In this document: positions 1 to 7,724 of the stretch, piece by piece
Layout: every line of letters begins with the position of its first letter
Position numbering within the stretch: position 1 is the first letter of the stretch
NCBI GenBank assembly: GCA_028283985.1
Contig: JANQSQ010000269.1
Location: 1-22,601, forward strand
From: Rhodothermales bacterium
Lineage (GTDB): Bacteria > Bacteroidota > Rhodothermia > Rhodothermales > VXPQ01
Direction of reading: 5' to 3'
DNA: 22,601 nt
The notes under the pieces: generated by a model
Told to the model about the DNA's origin: nothing
Seen by the model: the letters and a program-made list of their open reading frames with translations, nothing else
The model's database searches: none
Program-made: the position numbers and the translations under genes

Positions 1-11
1 CCCTCGAATTT

Positions 12-764
12 TCAGGTTGCTGCCGCCGGGTTTTCGTTCCAGTGGACGACGGTGCCGATGCGCTCGCCGGAGACGATGCTCTGCAAATTGCCCGGCTCAT
101 TTACGTTGAACACAAGGATCGGCAATTTCGATTCGCGGCAGAGCGTAAAAGCCGTAATGTCCATGATGCGCAGATCCCTGCGAATGACCTCGTCCCCGGC
201 AATTTCATCGTACATTTTCGCATCCGGATCGGCTTCGGGATCCGCCGAAAAAATGCCGGCGACACGCGTACCTTTCAGGAGGGCGTCGGCTTCGATTTCA
301 AGGGCCCGAAGCGCAGCAGCCGTGTCCGTCGTGAAGTATGGATTTCCGGTGCCGGCGCCGAAAATGACCACCCGTCCTTTTTCCAGATGCCGGATAGCCC
401 GGCGGCGGATGAACGGCTCGGCGATCTCCTCCATTTTTATGCTGGATTGCAACCGTGTCTGGAGACCCGCTTGCTCGAGTGCGTCTTGCAACGCCATGGC
501 GTTGATCATCGTAGCGAGCATGCCCATGTAATCGGCGTGGGCCCGGGTCATGCCGGCATGGGCAGTTCGAACCCCGCGAAAAATGTTGCCCCCGCCGATT
601 ACGACGGCCACCTCTATCCCGCGCTCCACAATGGTTTCGATCTCCCGAGCGTATCCGGCAAGTACATCGGGATCGATGCCGTACGACCGGGCGCCCAGCA
701 ACGCTTCCCCACTCAGTTTGAGCAGAATACGCTTGTATGCGCTCCGATGCGTATCGCTTGCCAT
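12..764 (-). CDS. pyrH: UMP kinase
   Basis: Phosphorylates UMP to UDP with ATP in cytoplasmic pyrimidine nucleotide synthesis. The 250-residue protein has the amino-acid-kinase fold signs of bacterial UMP kinases: ILLKLSGEAL near the N-terminus (residues 13-22), the glycine-rich VVIGGGNIFRG (about 54-64), GTGNPYFTTDTAAALRA (about 138-154) and DALLKGTRV. Length matches the family (about 240). It ends 11 bases inside the window edge. It is the last visible gene of a minus-strand run with tsf, 19 bases away; frr often follows in this order but would lie outside the window. Start is the ATG before ASDTHRSAYKR. Family assignment is from sequence reading and is very secure. Confidence 0.97.
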   Translation of the reverse strand: MASDTHRSAYKRILLKLSGEALLGARSYGIDPDVLAGYAREIETIVERGIEVAVVIGGGNIFRGVRTAHAGMTRAHADYMGMLATMINAMALQDALEQAGLQTRLQSSIKMEEIAEPFIRRRAIRHLEKGRVVIFGAGTGNPYFTTDTAAALRALEIEADALLKGTRVAGIFSADPEADPDAKMYDEIAGDEVIRRDLRIMDITAFTLCRESKLPILVFNVNEPGNLQSIVSGERIGTVVHWNENPAAAT

Positions 765-783
765 GATTTCAGGGGTCAGGAGA

Positions 784-1614
784 TTATTCTCCCAGCGCGA
801 AACGAACGAACCGGCGCACGCCAGCCCCTGCCTTCTGCAGCATTGCCTTCACGCTCATCGAGGAATCCTTGACGAAAGGTTGTTCGACCAGCACGTGATC
901 CTTGTAGTACCGTTCCAGCTTGCCGGTGGCGATTCGGTCAATAATGTGATCCGGTTTGCCTTCGTTCCGCGCGGACTCCCGCGCAATCTCAAGCTCTTTC
1001 TCCTTGACGCTCTCGGGGACATCTTCCCTGGTAGTGGCGACGGGGTTCATGGCGGCCACCTGCATGGCCACGTCGGTTCCGGCGTCTTCCACTTGACCGT
1101 TGCCGTACATGTCCACAAGAACGCCGAGACGGGAGCCCGGGTGAATATAGGCAACGATTTGCCCGTCCTCGCTTTCAAGCAGGGCGAACCGGCGCGCGAC
1201 AATCTTTTCGCCGATTTTTCCCGTGGCTTCCACCAGGGTCTGTTCTACAGATCGACCCTCCGCGAACTCGACGTCTTGCAATGCATCGGTGTTTTGCGGC
1301 GCTTTTTCCAGTACGATCCGGGCAATGGCTTCGGCAAGTTGCCTGAACTCCTCGTTCCTTGCGACGAAGTCGGTTTCACAATTGAGTTCGAGGAGCGCTC
1401 CCTTTTTGCCGTTGCCGGAAAGCGCAGCCACCACGAGCCCCTCATTGGCTTCTCGAGCGGCTCGTTTCTCCGCCACCTTCTGCCCTTTTTTGCGCAGAAT
1501 ATCCACGGCGGCTTCCAGATCGCCGTTCGCTTCCTGGAGCGCTTTTTTGCAGTCCATCATGCCGACACCCGTAAGTTCACGGAGTTTTTTGACGTCGGCT
1601 GCCGTTATAGTCAT
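784..1614 (-). CDS. tsf: Translation elongation factor Ts
   Basis: Guanine nucleotide exchange factor for EF-Tu in the cytoplasm. The 276-residue product starts with the N-terminal UBA-like segment (LRELTGVGMMDCKKAL, residues 11-26) and has the EF-Tu-contacting TDFVARNEEF (81-90). The C-terminal half carries HPGSRLGVLVDMYG and the DHVLVEQPFVKD segment typical of the dimerisation and C-terminal modules. The ATG is preceded by an AGGAAA-like sequence, one of the better ribosome binding sites here. It lies 71 bases downstream of rpsB and 19 bases upstream of pyrH, the standard rpsB-tsf-pyrH order, so co-transcription is likely. Confidence 0.97.
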   Translation of the reverse strand: MTITAADVKKLRELTGVGMMDCKKALQEANGDLEAAVDILRKKGQKVAEKRAAREANEGLVVAALSGNGKKGALLELNCETDFVARNEEFRQLAEAIARIVLEKAPQNTDALQDVEFAEGRSVEQTLVEATGKIGEKIVARRFALLESEDGQIVAYIHPGSRLGVLVDMYGNGQVEDAGTDVAMQVAAMNPVATTREDVPESVKEKELEIARESARNEGKPDHIIDRIATGKLERYYKDHVLVEQPFVKDSSMSVKAMLQKAGAGVRRFVRFALGE

Positions 1615-1685
1615 GGTCGTTTCCTGTCTTCAAAGAGGAATTCACCGGAGAAGCGATCCGTGCGGCTGCGGGGATCGCCGGTTCG

Positions 1686-2492
1686 TCAGGATTTCCGCTT
1701 GTTGTTTTCGTTGGTTTCCTTGTTTTCTTTCGCCCGTTTGCCTTCGTTCACCGCATTGGCGATCACGGAAGTAACAAGCTGAATCGACTTGAGCGCGTCG
1801 TCATTGACCGGGATCGGGTAATCCACCAGGTCCGGATCGCAGTTCGTATCGATCATTGCAATGATCGGTATGCCAAGTTTGCGCGCCTCCTTTACGGCAA
1901 TGTGTTCCCGATTGATGTCCACCACGAAAACCGCTCCCGGAAGACGCGGCATGGCGGCGATGCCGCTGAGCACCTTCACGAGTTTTTCGTGTTCGCGGGT
2001 ATGCATCAGCCGCTCCTTTTTCTTGTGCGTCTGGAAAGATTCGCCTTCCTCGAATCGGGCCAACTCGTCCATTCGCCGGATGCTCCCGCGAATAGTCTGA
2101 AAATTCGTCAGGGTGCCGCCAAGCCAGCGTTCAACCACGTACGGAGAATCGCACGATACCGCATAGTTACGGACCGTTTCCCTGGCTTGTTTTTTTGTGC
2201 CTACGAAGAGGAGCGGCCTGCCCATGCGCGCAAAACGGGAGGCCGCTTCCGCTGCGGTGTTCAGCATCGCCTGCGTTTGCATCAGGTCGATGATATGGAT
2301 GTTGTTCCGCTGCATGAAGATGTATTTTTTCATCTTCGGATTCCAGCGGGATGTGAGGTGCCCGAAATGCGTACCTGCTTTAAGGAATTGCTCAATGCTG
2401 ACCTGATGTCCGGATTTCTGTCCGGCTTCAGGGGCTTCCTGCGAGGCGGCTCCGGGCTCGGAGACCGTCGTTGCGGGTGTCGTTTCGCTCAT
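1686..2492 (-). CDS. rpsB: 30S ribosomal protein S2
   Basis: Small-subunit ribosomal protein S2. The family core begins at VSIEQFLKAGTHFGHLTSRW and includes KYIFMQRNNIHIIDLMQT, GTKKQARETV, RWLGGTLTNF, PGAVFVVDINRE, GIPIIAMIDTNCDPDLVDYPIP and NDDALKSIQLV. I chose the ATG reading MSETTPATT (268 residues). An upstream in-frame ATG at 2540 would add 16 residues with no family resemblance. Even so, about 30 residues of low-complexity Ala/Glu/Ser/Thr sequence precede the conserved core, and the C-terminus ends in a charged Lys/Glu/Asn tail. It is separated from rpsI by a 127-base gap and probably belongs to the same transcript. Confidence 0.95.
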   Translation of the reverse strand: MSETTPATTVSEPGAASQEAPEAGQKSGHQVSIEQFLKAGTHFGHLTSRWNPKMKKYIFMQRNNIHIIDLMQTQAMLNTAAEAASRFARMGRPLLFVGTKKQARETVRNYAVSCDSPYVVERWLGGTLTNFQTIRGSIRRMDELARFEEGESFQTHKKKERLMHTREHEKLVKVLSGIAAMPRLPGAVFVVDINREHIAVKEARKLGIPIIAMIDTNCDPDLVDYPIPVNDDALKSIQLVTSVIANAVNEGKRAKENKETNENNKRKS

Positions 2493-2619
2493 GACCAGGG
2501 CGGAATCCGCCGGGTTTGTTCCTCTACCGCCATCCCTCATGAAACATGACCGGCGCCCCGGCCACCCTGTTGCATGTCAGGCGATATGTGTGATTAAAAA
2601 CGGTTGTCCGGCGCATGCG

Positions 2620-3015
2620 TTACCGCTTGCTGAACTGGAACCGTTTGCGGGCTTTCGGACGACCGTACTTCTTGCGTTCGACCATGCGATCATCTCGGGT
2701 AAGAAGTCCGGCGTCGCGAAGAGGTTTTTTATAATCTCCGTTAACATCGATCAGCGCACGGGCGATTCCGAGTCGGATGGCTTCGACCTGTCCCGTTAAT
2801 CCCCCGCCTTTTGCATTGACCAGCACGTCGAATTGCCCGGTCGTACCGGTCACCTCAAACGGCTGGAAGATGATCTTGCCCCGCCAGTCGAGCGGAAAAT
2901 ATTCTTCATAGGGACGGCGGTTAACCGTTACCTGACCGTTTCCGGCGCGCAGATACACGCGTGCGGTGGATGTTTTCCGACGGCCTATGCCGATGTGCTG
3001 AGCAGGTGCTGCCAT
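2620..3015 (-). CDS. rpsI: 30S ribosomal protein S9
   Basis: Small-subunit protein S9, whose basic C-terminal tail reaches the P-site tRNA. The 131-residue product begins MAAPAQHIGIGRRKTSTARV, has the conserved GQVTVNRRPYEEYF and GGLTGQVEAIRLGIARAL segments, and ends KYGRPKARKRFQFSKR, the hallmark S9 tail. The reading frame stays open upstream as far as 3429, but that extension lies inside rplM in another frame and has no S9 resemblance, so the ATG at 3015 is chosen. It starts 26 bases after the rplM stop, the usual rplM-rpsI pair. Confidence 0.97.
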   Translation of the reverse strand: MAAPAQHIGIGRRKTSTARVYLRAGNGQVTVNRRPYEEYFPLDWRGKIIFQPFEVTGTTGQFDVLVNAKGGGLTGQVEAIRLGIARALIDVNGDYKKPLRDAGLLTRDDRMVERKKYGRPKARKRFQFSKR

Positions 3016-3041
3016 GAACTGAAGAGTCGTCGCTTCGCTGG

Positions 3042-3485
3042 TTATAAGGTGAGTTCCTTTGGTTGCTGCGCACCGTGCGGATGATCCGGGCCGGCGTACA
3101 CCTTCAGTTTTTTGAGCATCTGACGGCCAAGGGGGCCTTTCGGCATCATTCCCCGGACGGCGTTCCGCACGATAAAATCCGGTTTGGAGGTGCGCATTTC
3201 CTCGGGTGTCGTGAACCGTTCGCCGCCTGGATACCCGCTGTAACGAAAGTATTCTTTTGCCGTTTCCTTGTTGCCGGTGAGGCGGACCTTGTCCGCATTT
3301 ACGACAATCACAAAATCGCCGGTATCCACATGGGGCGTGAACCGCGGCTTGTGTTTTCCGCGCAGAATCGAGGCGATGCGCGATGCAAGTCGTCCGACTA
3401 CCTGATGCGAGGCGTCGACGACGTACCATGTGCGCTCCACGTCGCCGGGCTTAGCGGAATAAGTCTTGAAGCTGTTCGCATTCAT
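3042..3485 (-). CDS. rplM: 50S ribosomal protein L13
   Basis: Large-subunit protein L13, first gene of the minus-strand translation operon. The 147-residue product starts MNANSFKTYSAKPGD and shows the family motifs WYVVDASHQVVGRLASRIA, GKHKPRFTPHVDTGDFVIV, NADKVRLTGNK and AVRGMMPKGPLGRQMLKKLK. The ATG at 3485 is preferred over a TTG two codons earlier. The bases just upstream are AT-rich and include TAAATTTG, which fits the TAnnTTTG form of the Bacteroidota -7 promoter box. It sits so close to the ATG that transcription from it would give an almost leaderless mRNA. No clear -33 box was seen, so that point is speculative. Confidence 0.97.
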   Translation of the reverse strand: MNANSFKTYSAKPGDVERTWYVVDASHQVVGRLASRIASILRGKHKPRFTPHVDTGDFVIVVNADKVRLTGNKETAKEYFRYSGYPGGERFTTPEEMRTSKPDFIVRNAVRGMMPKGPLGRQMLKKLKVYAGPDHPHGAQQPKELTL

Positions 3486-3809
3486 AACCAAATTTATTTA
3501 TCTTGAGCCGCTGCGCAGCACATCTTTGCCTGAATTCCTCGCACAGGCACCGATCAAGGCGGTTCCATGGCGTCGGATCATTCCAGTGGAGTGCCCGGAC
3601 GACTCTAAAAGCACCTGTTACGAATCATCGTAGCCAAGGAAAATACGGCCTTTGGAGCATTACGTCAAGTATTTCCACACAGATGCTGACCGTGATTTCA
3701 TGTAGCGATCTTGCAGCGTCTTTGACCCGCCAGACTCCCCCTCGAAACCGTTGCTCGTGCAGTTTTTTCCGCAGTCCGCTTTATTTTCTCGCCCGTCGCC
3801 GGGTTACCG
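3486..3809. other. Intergenic region between rplM and sigma factor
   Basis: This 324-base divergent gap should hold the leftward promoter of the rplM operon and the rightward promoter of the sigma factor gene. Visible content is an AT-rich stretch next to rplM (3486-3502) with TAAATTTG on the minus strand, and a T-rich, pyrimidine-rich stretch before the sigma factor (about 3755-3790). A plus-strand open frame crosses it from about 3503 into the sigma gene, but its product has no recognisable domain and it overlaps the real gene out of frame. I see no RNA gene or repeat here. Confidence 0.4.
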
Positions 3810-4436
3810 ATGCCGTACTCATCTTTTGAATCGCTGGACGAATTGGTGGCCGCCCTGCCTTTTCACCTTGACGACATTTCCGCCATAAACGCAACCTATT
3901 TACGCTGGTACGCCTCACGAGGCGCCCATGAGCGCGAAGTGATTCAATTATGGACGTACTGTTATATTCGAAGATATTTTCTCGTGAAATTCATTCAGGA
4001 AACATCCTGGAGCGTAGCGGATATGGATGCGATCATCGAGGCCGCGTTTCGCAAAACGGAAGAACGGGAAGGCCAGATCAGGGAGCCGTCGCGTTATGCG
4101 AACTGGGTCAGCGTGGTGTGCAAGAATACGTTCCGCAACTACCTTCGCTCGAAACGCCACCAGATACCCATCGAGCACGCCCCGTTGCTTTCTCTCGTGG
4201 CGGAAACGCCGGCTGCTTACAATGAAACCGGGAAAAAGCAAGAGGTCCTGGCCTGCGCCATAGATAGGCTTCCGCCTCATCTGCATGCTTGCATGCAGCT
4301 TCGCTTTCTTTCCGGGTTATCGTATAGAGAGATCGCGCAACGGACAGGTCGGCCGCTCCCGACCATTCGCGCATACATTTACAAAGCAGTCAAACGGCTG
4401 CGGGAAGATGCGGAATTTCTAAGAAATATCGAATAA
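3810..4436 (+). CDS. RNA polymerase sigma-70 family (ECF-like) sigma factor
   Basis: Predicted alternative sigma factor directing RNA polymerase to a specific promoter set. The 208-residue protein has a region-2-like helical block at about 45-116, including the NWVSVVCKNTFRNYLRSKR segment typical of region 2.4, and a clear region 4 at about 146-200 (AIDRLPPHLHACMQLRFLSG followed by the helix-turn-helix LSYREIAQRTGRPLPTIRAYIYKAVKRL). There is no region 1 or 3, as in ECF factors. It stands alone: rplM is divergent, and downstream are two repeat elements and then a small membrane protein. No classical zinc-binding anti-sigma factor is adjacent. Region 2 is divergent, so the exact ECF group cannot be named. 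Confidence 0.85.
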   Translation: MPYSSFESLDELVAALPFHLDDISAINATYLRWYASRGAHEREVIQLWTYCYIRRYFLVKFIQETSWSVADMDAIIEAAFRKTEEREGQIREPSRYANWVSVVCKNTFRNYLRSKRHQIPIEHAPLLSLVAETPAAYNETGKKQEVLACAIDRLPPHLHACMQLRFLSGLSYREIAQRTGRPLPTIRAYIYKAVKRLREDAEFLRNIE

Positions 4437-4444
4437 AGTATCCT

Positions 4445-4572
4445 AGGGCCTGTTTTCGCGCCATGCGGCGTTGCCGCTCGCTTATGTGGCTGGGCCGCAC
4501 TGCGCTCGCGACGCCTGATCTGGCAGAAAAACAGGCCCCGCAGAGCGCCGCTGCATAGTGTGAACAGGCCCT
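4445..4572. mobile_element. MITE-like element with inverted ends
   Basis: The 128-bp stretch is bounded by perfect 10-bp inverted repeats, AGGGCCTGTT at 4445-4454 and AACAGGCCCT at 4563-4572, with TA at both outer edges (4444-4445 and 4572-4573), as expected from a TA target duplication. A second, nested inverted pair joins GGGCCTGTTTT (4446-4456) to AAAACAGGCCC (4528-4538). It has no coding capacity. Its right end, 4545-4572, is 27/28 identical in reverse complement to 12083-12110. The structure fits a short non-autonomous transposable element, possibly IS-derived. No transposase is in the window, and the family is not recognised. Confidence 0.6.
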
Positions 4573-4629
4573 AAAAACAATATGTCCGGAGCAGGGCACG
4601 TTTTTGTTCGACAGGTGTTAAGATGTGCA

Positions 4630-4718
4630 GGATACTCTGATCAAAAACCGCTTCGCGTTCGCGCGTGAAGCGCTCTTCCCCCAGCCTCTGAGATTTGCGG
4701 ACTTAATCAAGAGCATCC
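4630..4718 (+). repeat. Hairpin repeat, copy A
   Basis: Copy A of a dispersed repeat, the other copy being on the minus strand at 16695-16763. It begins GGATACTCTGATC (4630-4642) and closes with an imperfect inverted version ending at 4718. The closing half (4682-4718) matches copy B at about 32 of 37 positions. Between the halves is a small internal hairpin (GCTTC at 4650-4654 with GAAGC at 4668-4672). Copy B has an internal hairpin at the same place with different bases. It lies 57 bases after the MITE-like element and 62 bases before the next gene. Function unknown; a transcribed structure or a mobile repeat are both possible. Confidence 0.65.
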
Positions 4719-4780
4719 TGTAGTGTATGGAGTTGTGATGCGAGTTTCCCCCTTTCCTCACTGGCGCTTCGAGCAGGGCC

Positions 4781-5197
4781 ATGGAAGAGAAGACACGACG
4801 GTCCACCGTCGATAGGGCACTGGCGGTTCTTGCCGTTATGCGCGAGCAGGATGCAGACAGGAGACCGATTGATTTGGCCGCTGCGTTGAAGCGACTGGAA
4901 CGATCTTTTCAGGGGTGCCCCTCGCTAAAGACGCGCTACGAATGTATGCGGCGTCGGCGGGACGAACTGGAAGCCTCTTCGTACGCCGGCAGGCAATTCC
5001 GTGAACTTGCAGGAGGAACCCCTGCGATTTTGCAGCGATCCTCCCCTGCTGCCCCGCGGGATTCCTGGCGGAAAAAATTTCGGACACATGGAACGGCAGG
5101 CGCCCTTTCACGATGTACGGCGCTGTTCCTGCTATCCTTCCTGTCAGTATGGGTGCTGTGTCTGTTTGTCTCCCGGGGGGCAAAGGCGAGAGGATAA
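4781..5197 (+). CDS. Hypothetical tail-anchored small membrane protein
   Basis: I do not recognise this 138-residue protein. Residues 1-70 are charged and probably helical (TVDRALAVLAVMREQDADR, then LAAALKRLERSF and an Arg/Glu-rich stretch). Residues 70-110 are Ser/Pro/Arg-rich. A single hydrophobic segment at about 112-131 (CTALFLLSFLSVWVLCLFV) is followed by a short basic tail. That layout suggests a cytoplasmic domain held by a C-terminal membrane helix. It lies downstream of the sigma factor on the same strand, across two repeat elements, and converges on dnaN. A membrane anti-sigma role is conceivable, but there is no motif to support it. It could also be a non-coding open frame. Confidence 0.45.
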   Translation: MEEKTRRSTVDRALAVLAVMREQDADRRPIDLAAALKRLERSFQGCPSLKTRYECMRRRRDELEASSYAGRQFRELAGGTPAILQRSSPAAPRDSWRKKFRTHGTAGALSRCTALFLLSFLSVWVLCLFVSRGAKARG

Positions 5198-5227
5198 TGG
5201 CGCCGGGCACGGTCCCCTTCCGATCTG

Positions 5228-6346
5228 TCAGTTGTTCAACATTACCGGCATGATGAGCATCAGGACATGTTCGCCGTCCCGCTGGGTTTGCGGCGTAACG
5301 ACGCCGGCGCGGTTCGGAGAACTGAACTCGATAACCACTTCATCGTCGTCGATGTGCCCCAGGACCTCGTTCAGATAGGTTGCATTGAATCCGATAGCCA
5401 TCGGCTCGCTGTTGTATTCGCATGGTACGGTCTCATGCGCTTCGCTCGCCCGCTCAATATCCTGTGCATGAACTTCGATGTGGTCTACATTGAGATTCAA
5501 GCGTATCTGAGGCGTCAGGCTGGACGAATACAGGCTGACGCGTTTCACTGCGGCGAGCAGGGCATTCCGCTCCACAACAATCCGCTTGTCGTTGTCTTTC
5601 GGTATGACGGCTTCGTAGTTGGGGTAAGCTTCGGCAATAAGCCGCACCAGGATGCGGGTATTGTCGGCAACGAAGCCCGCATATCCTGCGTCTACGAGAA
5701 TCGTACATGTTTCTCCGGAGAGGACCTTGCTGGCCAGTGAGATGGCTTTTTCCGGAATGATGAAGTTGACCTCTTCCTGCGCCGTCATGGAGTCGATTTG
5801 CATGCGGACAAGGCGGTGTCCGTCGGTCGCAACCGCGCGTCCCGGGTCCGGACCGATCTGAAAATACACTCCCATCATGGCCGGGCGCAGAGCATCCCTG
5901 CTGACGGCGAAACTGGTTTTGTCGATCGCGCGCCGGATCAGATCGCCGGTTGTTTCTATGCTGTGTTCCGGATCGAGTTCGGGCAAGGATGGATAGTCGC
6001 TTCCATCGTGTCCGGACATTTTGTATTCGCCCGTATCGGTTTTGAGCACGATCCGGAATTCGTCATCCGCCTGGAAAGAGATCGGCACTTCGGGCAGAGC
6101 GCGCAGCGTGTCCAGCAGGCGCCGGGCCGGCACGGCAATGCGTCGGGTATGGTTTTCTTCAAACTGCACGTCGACCTGTTGCACAATGGTGACCTCCAGA
6201 TCCGTTGCGCTCAGGCTGAGGCGCGTTTCGTCAACCTGTTCGAAAAGAATGCACTCCAGAATGGGTAGAGTGCTTTTTGTGGGGACGGCTCCCCCGGCGG
6301 TGGTCAGCGCCTTGAGTAGATCGGCGCTTGAGGCGGTAAATTTCAT
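5228..6346 (-). CDS. dnaN: DNA polymerase III sliding clamp (beta subunit)
   Basis: Ring-shaped processivity clamp that holds DNA polymerase III and other repair proteins on DNA. The 372-residue product has the usual three-domain length and family markers: MKFTASSADLLKALTTAGGAV at the start, TLPILECILFE, LSATDLEVTI, GSDYPSLPELD, SFAVSRDALRPAMMGVYF, ATDGHRLVRM (central domain), IPEKAISLASKVL, RILVRLIAEAYPNYEAVIP, and EFSSPNRAGVVTP near the C-terminus. The C-terminus MLIMPVMLNN is close to the usual MPMR/MPVR ending. It lies 103 bases downstream of dnaA on the same strand, the classical dnaA-dnaN arrangement. Confidence 0.97.
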   Translation of the reverse strand: MKFTASSADLLKALTTAGGAVPTKSTLPILECILFEQVDETRLSLSATDLEVTIVQQVDVQFEENHTRRIAVPARRLLDTLRALPEVPISFQADDEFRIVLKTDTGEYKMSGHDGSDYPSLPELDPEHSIETTGDLIRRAIDKTSFAVSRDALRPAMMGVYFQIGPDPGRAVATDGHRLVRMQIDSMTAQEEVNFIIPEKAISLASKVLSGETCTILVDAGYAGFVADNTRILVRLIAEAYPNYEAVIPKDNDKRIVVERNALLAAVKRVSLYSSSLTPQIRLNLNVDHIEVHAQDIERASEAHETVPCEYNSEPMAIGFNATYLNEVLGHIDDDEVVIEFSSPNRAGVVTPQTQRDGEHVLMLIMPVMLNN

Positions 6347-6449
6347 AGCGTTAATGTTTAATGTATCGGCTCCTTAGGTAGCAAATGCGCGACGGTTAGT
6401 AAGATAGCCATGCCCAAGGTACTAAGATAGTAGTGCGCAGGCGAAAGAA
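6347..6449 (-). promoter_or_regulatory. dnaA-dnaN spacer with short direct repeat
   Basis: A 103-base spacer that probably carries a separate dnaN leader or promoter. It contains two near-identical 11-mers, TAGTAAGATAG at 6397-6407 and TACTAAGATAG at 6420-6430, 23 bp apart start to start. That is about two helical turns, so a repeated protein-binding site is possible. No regulator is identified. Confidence 0.3.
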
Positions 6450-7724
6450 TCACCGGTGACGTATCTCAATTTCCCGACGGATTCGTTTGAGAGTATCGCG
6501 GAAATTCGGGTCTGTCTCCATGTGGTTCTCGACGCCCCGGCAGGCATGAATCACGGTAGAATGATCCTTGCCGCCGAAGTACCTGCCTATCGTTGCGAGG
6601 GAATGCCCTGTCAATTGTTTGCTGAAATACATACCTACATGACGCGCTTGCACAATCTCGCGCTTTCGCCCCCGGCCAAGCACCAGGTCCTCAGAGACCC
6701 CGAGGTATTCGCAGGTGATGCGGCGGATTTCTTCCACGGTCGGTTTTGCGTGCGTGTCAATGAGCATTTCGCCCAGCACTTCCCGGATGAGTTGGGCATC
6801 TATGTCGCGCCGGTGCAACGTGGCGTGCGCCAATAGACGTATCAGGGCGCTCTCCAGTTCGCGGACATTGTTCTTGACATGGTGTGCAATGAATTCGATG
6901 CATGCGTAAGGTATGGAGATATCCTGGTCATTGGCTTTGCGATTGAGAATGGCGATGCGCGTTTCCAGTTCGGGTTGCTGGAGATCGGCGACGAGTCCTC
7001 CCTGAAATCGCGAGAGCAGCCGGTCGGCCATGCCGGCCATTTCCTGCGGAGCCCGGTCTGTCGAAAAAACGATCTGTTTGCCGGTATGGTACAGGATGTT
7101 GAAGATGTGGAAGAGGCCTTCCTGCGTTTTTTCCTGATCGCTGAAGAACTGGATGTCGTCGATGATTAACAGGTCTATGTCGCTGTAGAACGCGACAAAC
7201 TCGTTGCTCCGGTTTGTCCGGAGCGATTGCATATAGTCCGAGGTGAAATGATCGCTCGACGTATAGAGGACCTTGTAGTTGCTGTGCTCGCAGACATGGT
7301 TGCCGATGGCCTGAACCAGGTGCGTTTTTCCTAACCCGACGCCTCCGTAAATCAGTAACGGGTTGAATGTCGTATAACGGGGCTGCTGCGCGATGGCCAG
7401 AGCGGCGCTGCGGGCGAACTGGTTGCAATCGCCTTCTATGAACCGGTCGAAGGTATACGAACTGTTGAGCGGAAGTCCGGATGCGACGAACAACGGGCCC
7501 GGGGATTCGAAAGCGCTTGATGCAACGTTGAGCAAATAGTCCGGCGTCGCCGGGTCGGAAAGGGGCTCTGCATCGGGAACGGATGCCGGTCGTTCCCCTG
7601 CACTGTCCGGCAGATATGCGGATGTTTTTTGATGGTCCTGTTTCATGCTGTCGCTCACGATGGCCATATCGTCAAAAAAACCCGCCGGATGGCGTAGTTC
7701 GTCCGATATGCACCGATTATTCAC
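6450..7724 (-). CDS. dnaA: Chromosomal replication initiator DnaA, short N-terminus
   Basis: Binds DnaA boxes and opens the origin. From the GTG at 7724 the product is 424 residues. Domain III is intact: TFDRFIEGDCNQFARSAA, Walker A GGVGLGKT (127-134), Walker B LLIIDDIQFF (185-194), DRLLSRFQGGL. Domain IV is intact, ending with the DnaA signature GGKDHSTVIHA (384-394). What is missing is domain I: the first 85 or so residues are Pro/Ser/Asp-rich linker-like sequence without the Trp-containing DnaB-interacting fold. Other possible starts are the ATGs at 7667 and 7646, which give even shorter proteins. The GTG overlaps a DnaA box, so autoregulation is plausible. Confidence 0.95.
   Translation of the reverse strand: MNNRCISDELRHPAGFFDDMAIVSDSMKQDHQKTSAYLPDSAGERPASVPDAEPLSDPATPDYLLNVASSAFESPGPLFVASGLPLNSSYTFDRFIEGDCNQFARSAALAIAQQPRYTTFNPLLIYGGVGLGKTHLVQAIGNHVCEHSNYKVLYTSSDHFTSDYMQSLRTNRSNEFVAFYSDIDLLIIDDIQFFSDQEKTQEGLFHIFNILYHTGKQIVFSTDRAPQEMAGMADRLLSRFQGGLVADLQQPELETRIAILNRKANDQDISIPYACIEFIAHHVKNNVRELESALIRLLAHATLHRRDIDAQLIREVLGEMLIDTHAKPTVEEIRRITCEYLGVSEDLVLGRGRKREIVQARHVGMYFSKQLTGHSLATIGRYFGGKDHSTVIHACRGVENHMETDPNFRDTLKRIRREIEIRHR

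Noticed and set aside
550..1782. Plus-strand open frame of 410 codons opposite tsf and pyrH
   Set aside because: It lies antisense to clear tsf and pyrH genes, and its translation shows no family motif. Long antisense frames are common in GC-rich DNA.
3503..3829. Plus-strand open frame before the sigma factor
   Set aside because: It overlaps the sigma start out of frame, begins close to the rplM start, and its product is low-complexity Ser/Arg/His without known features.
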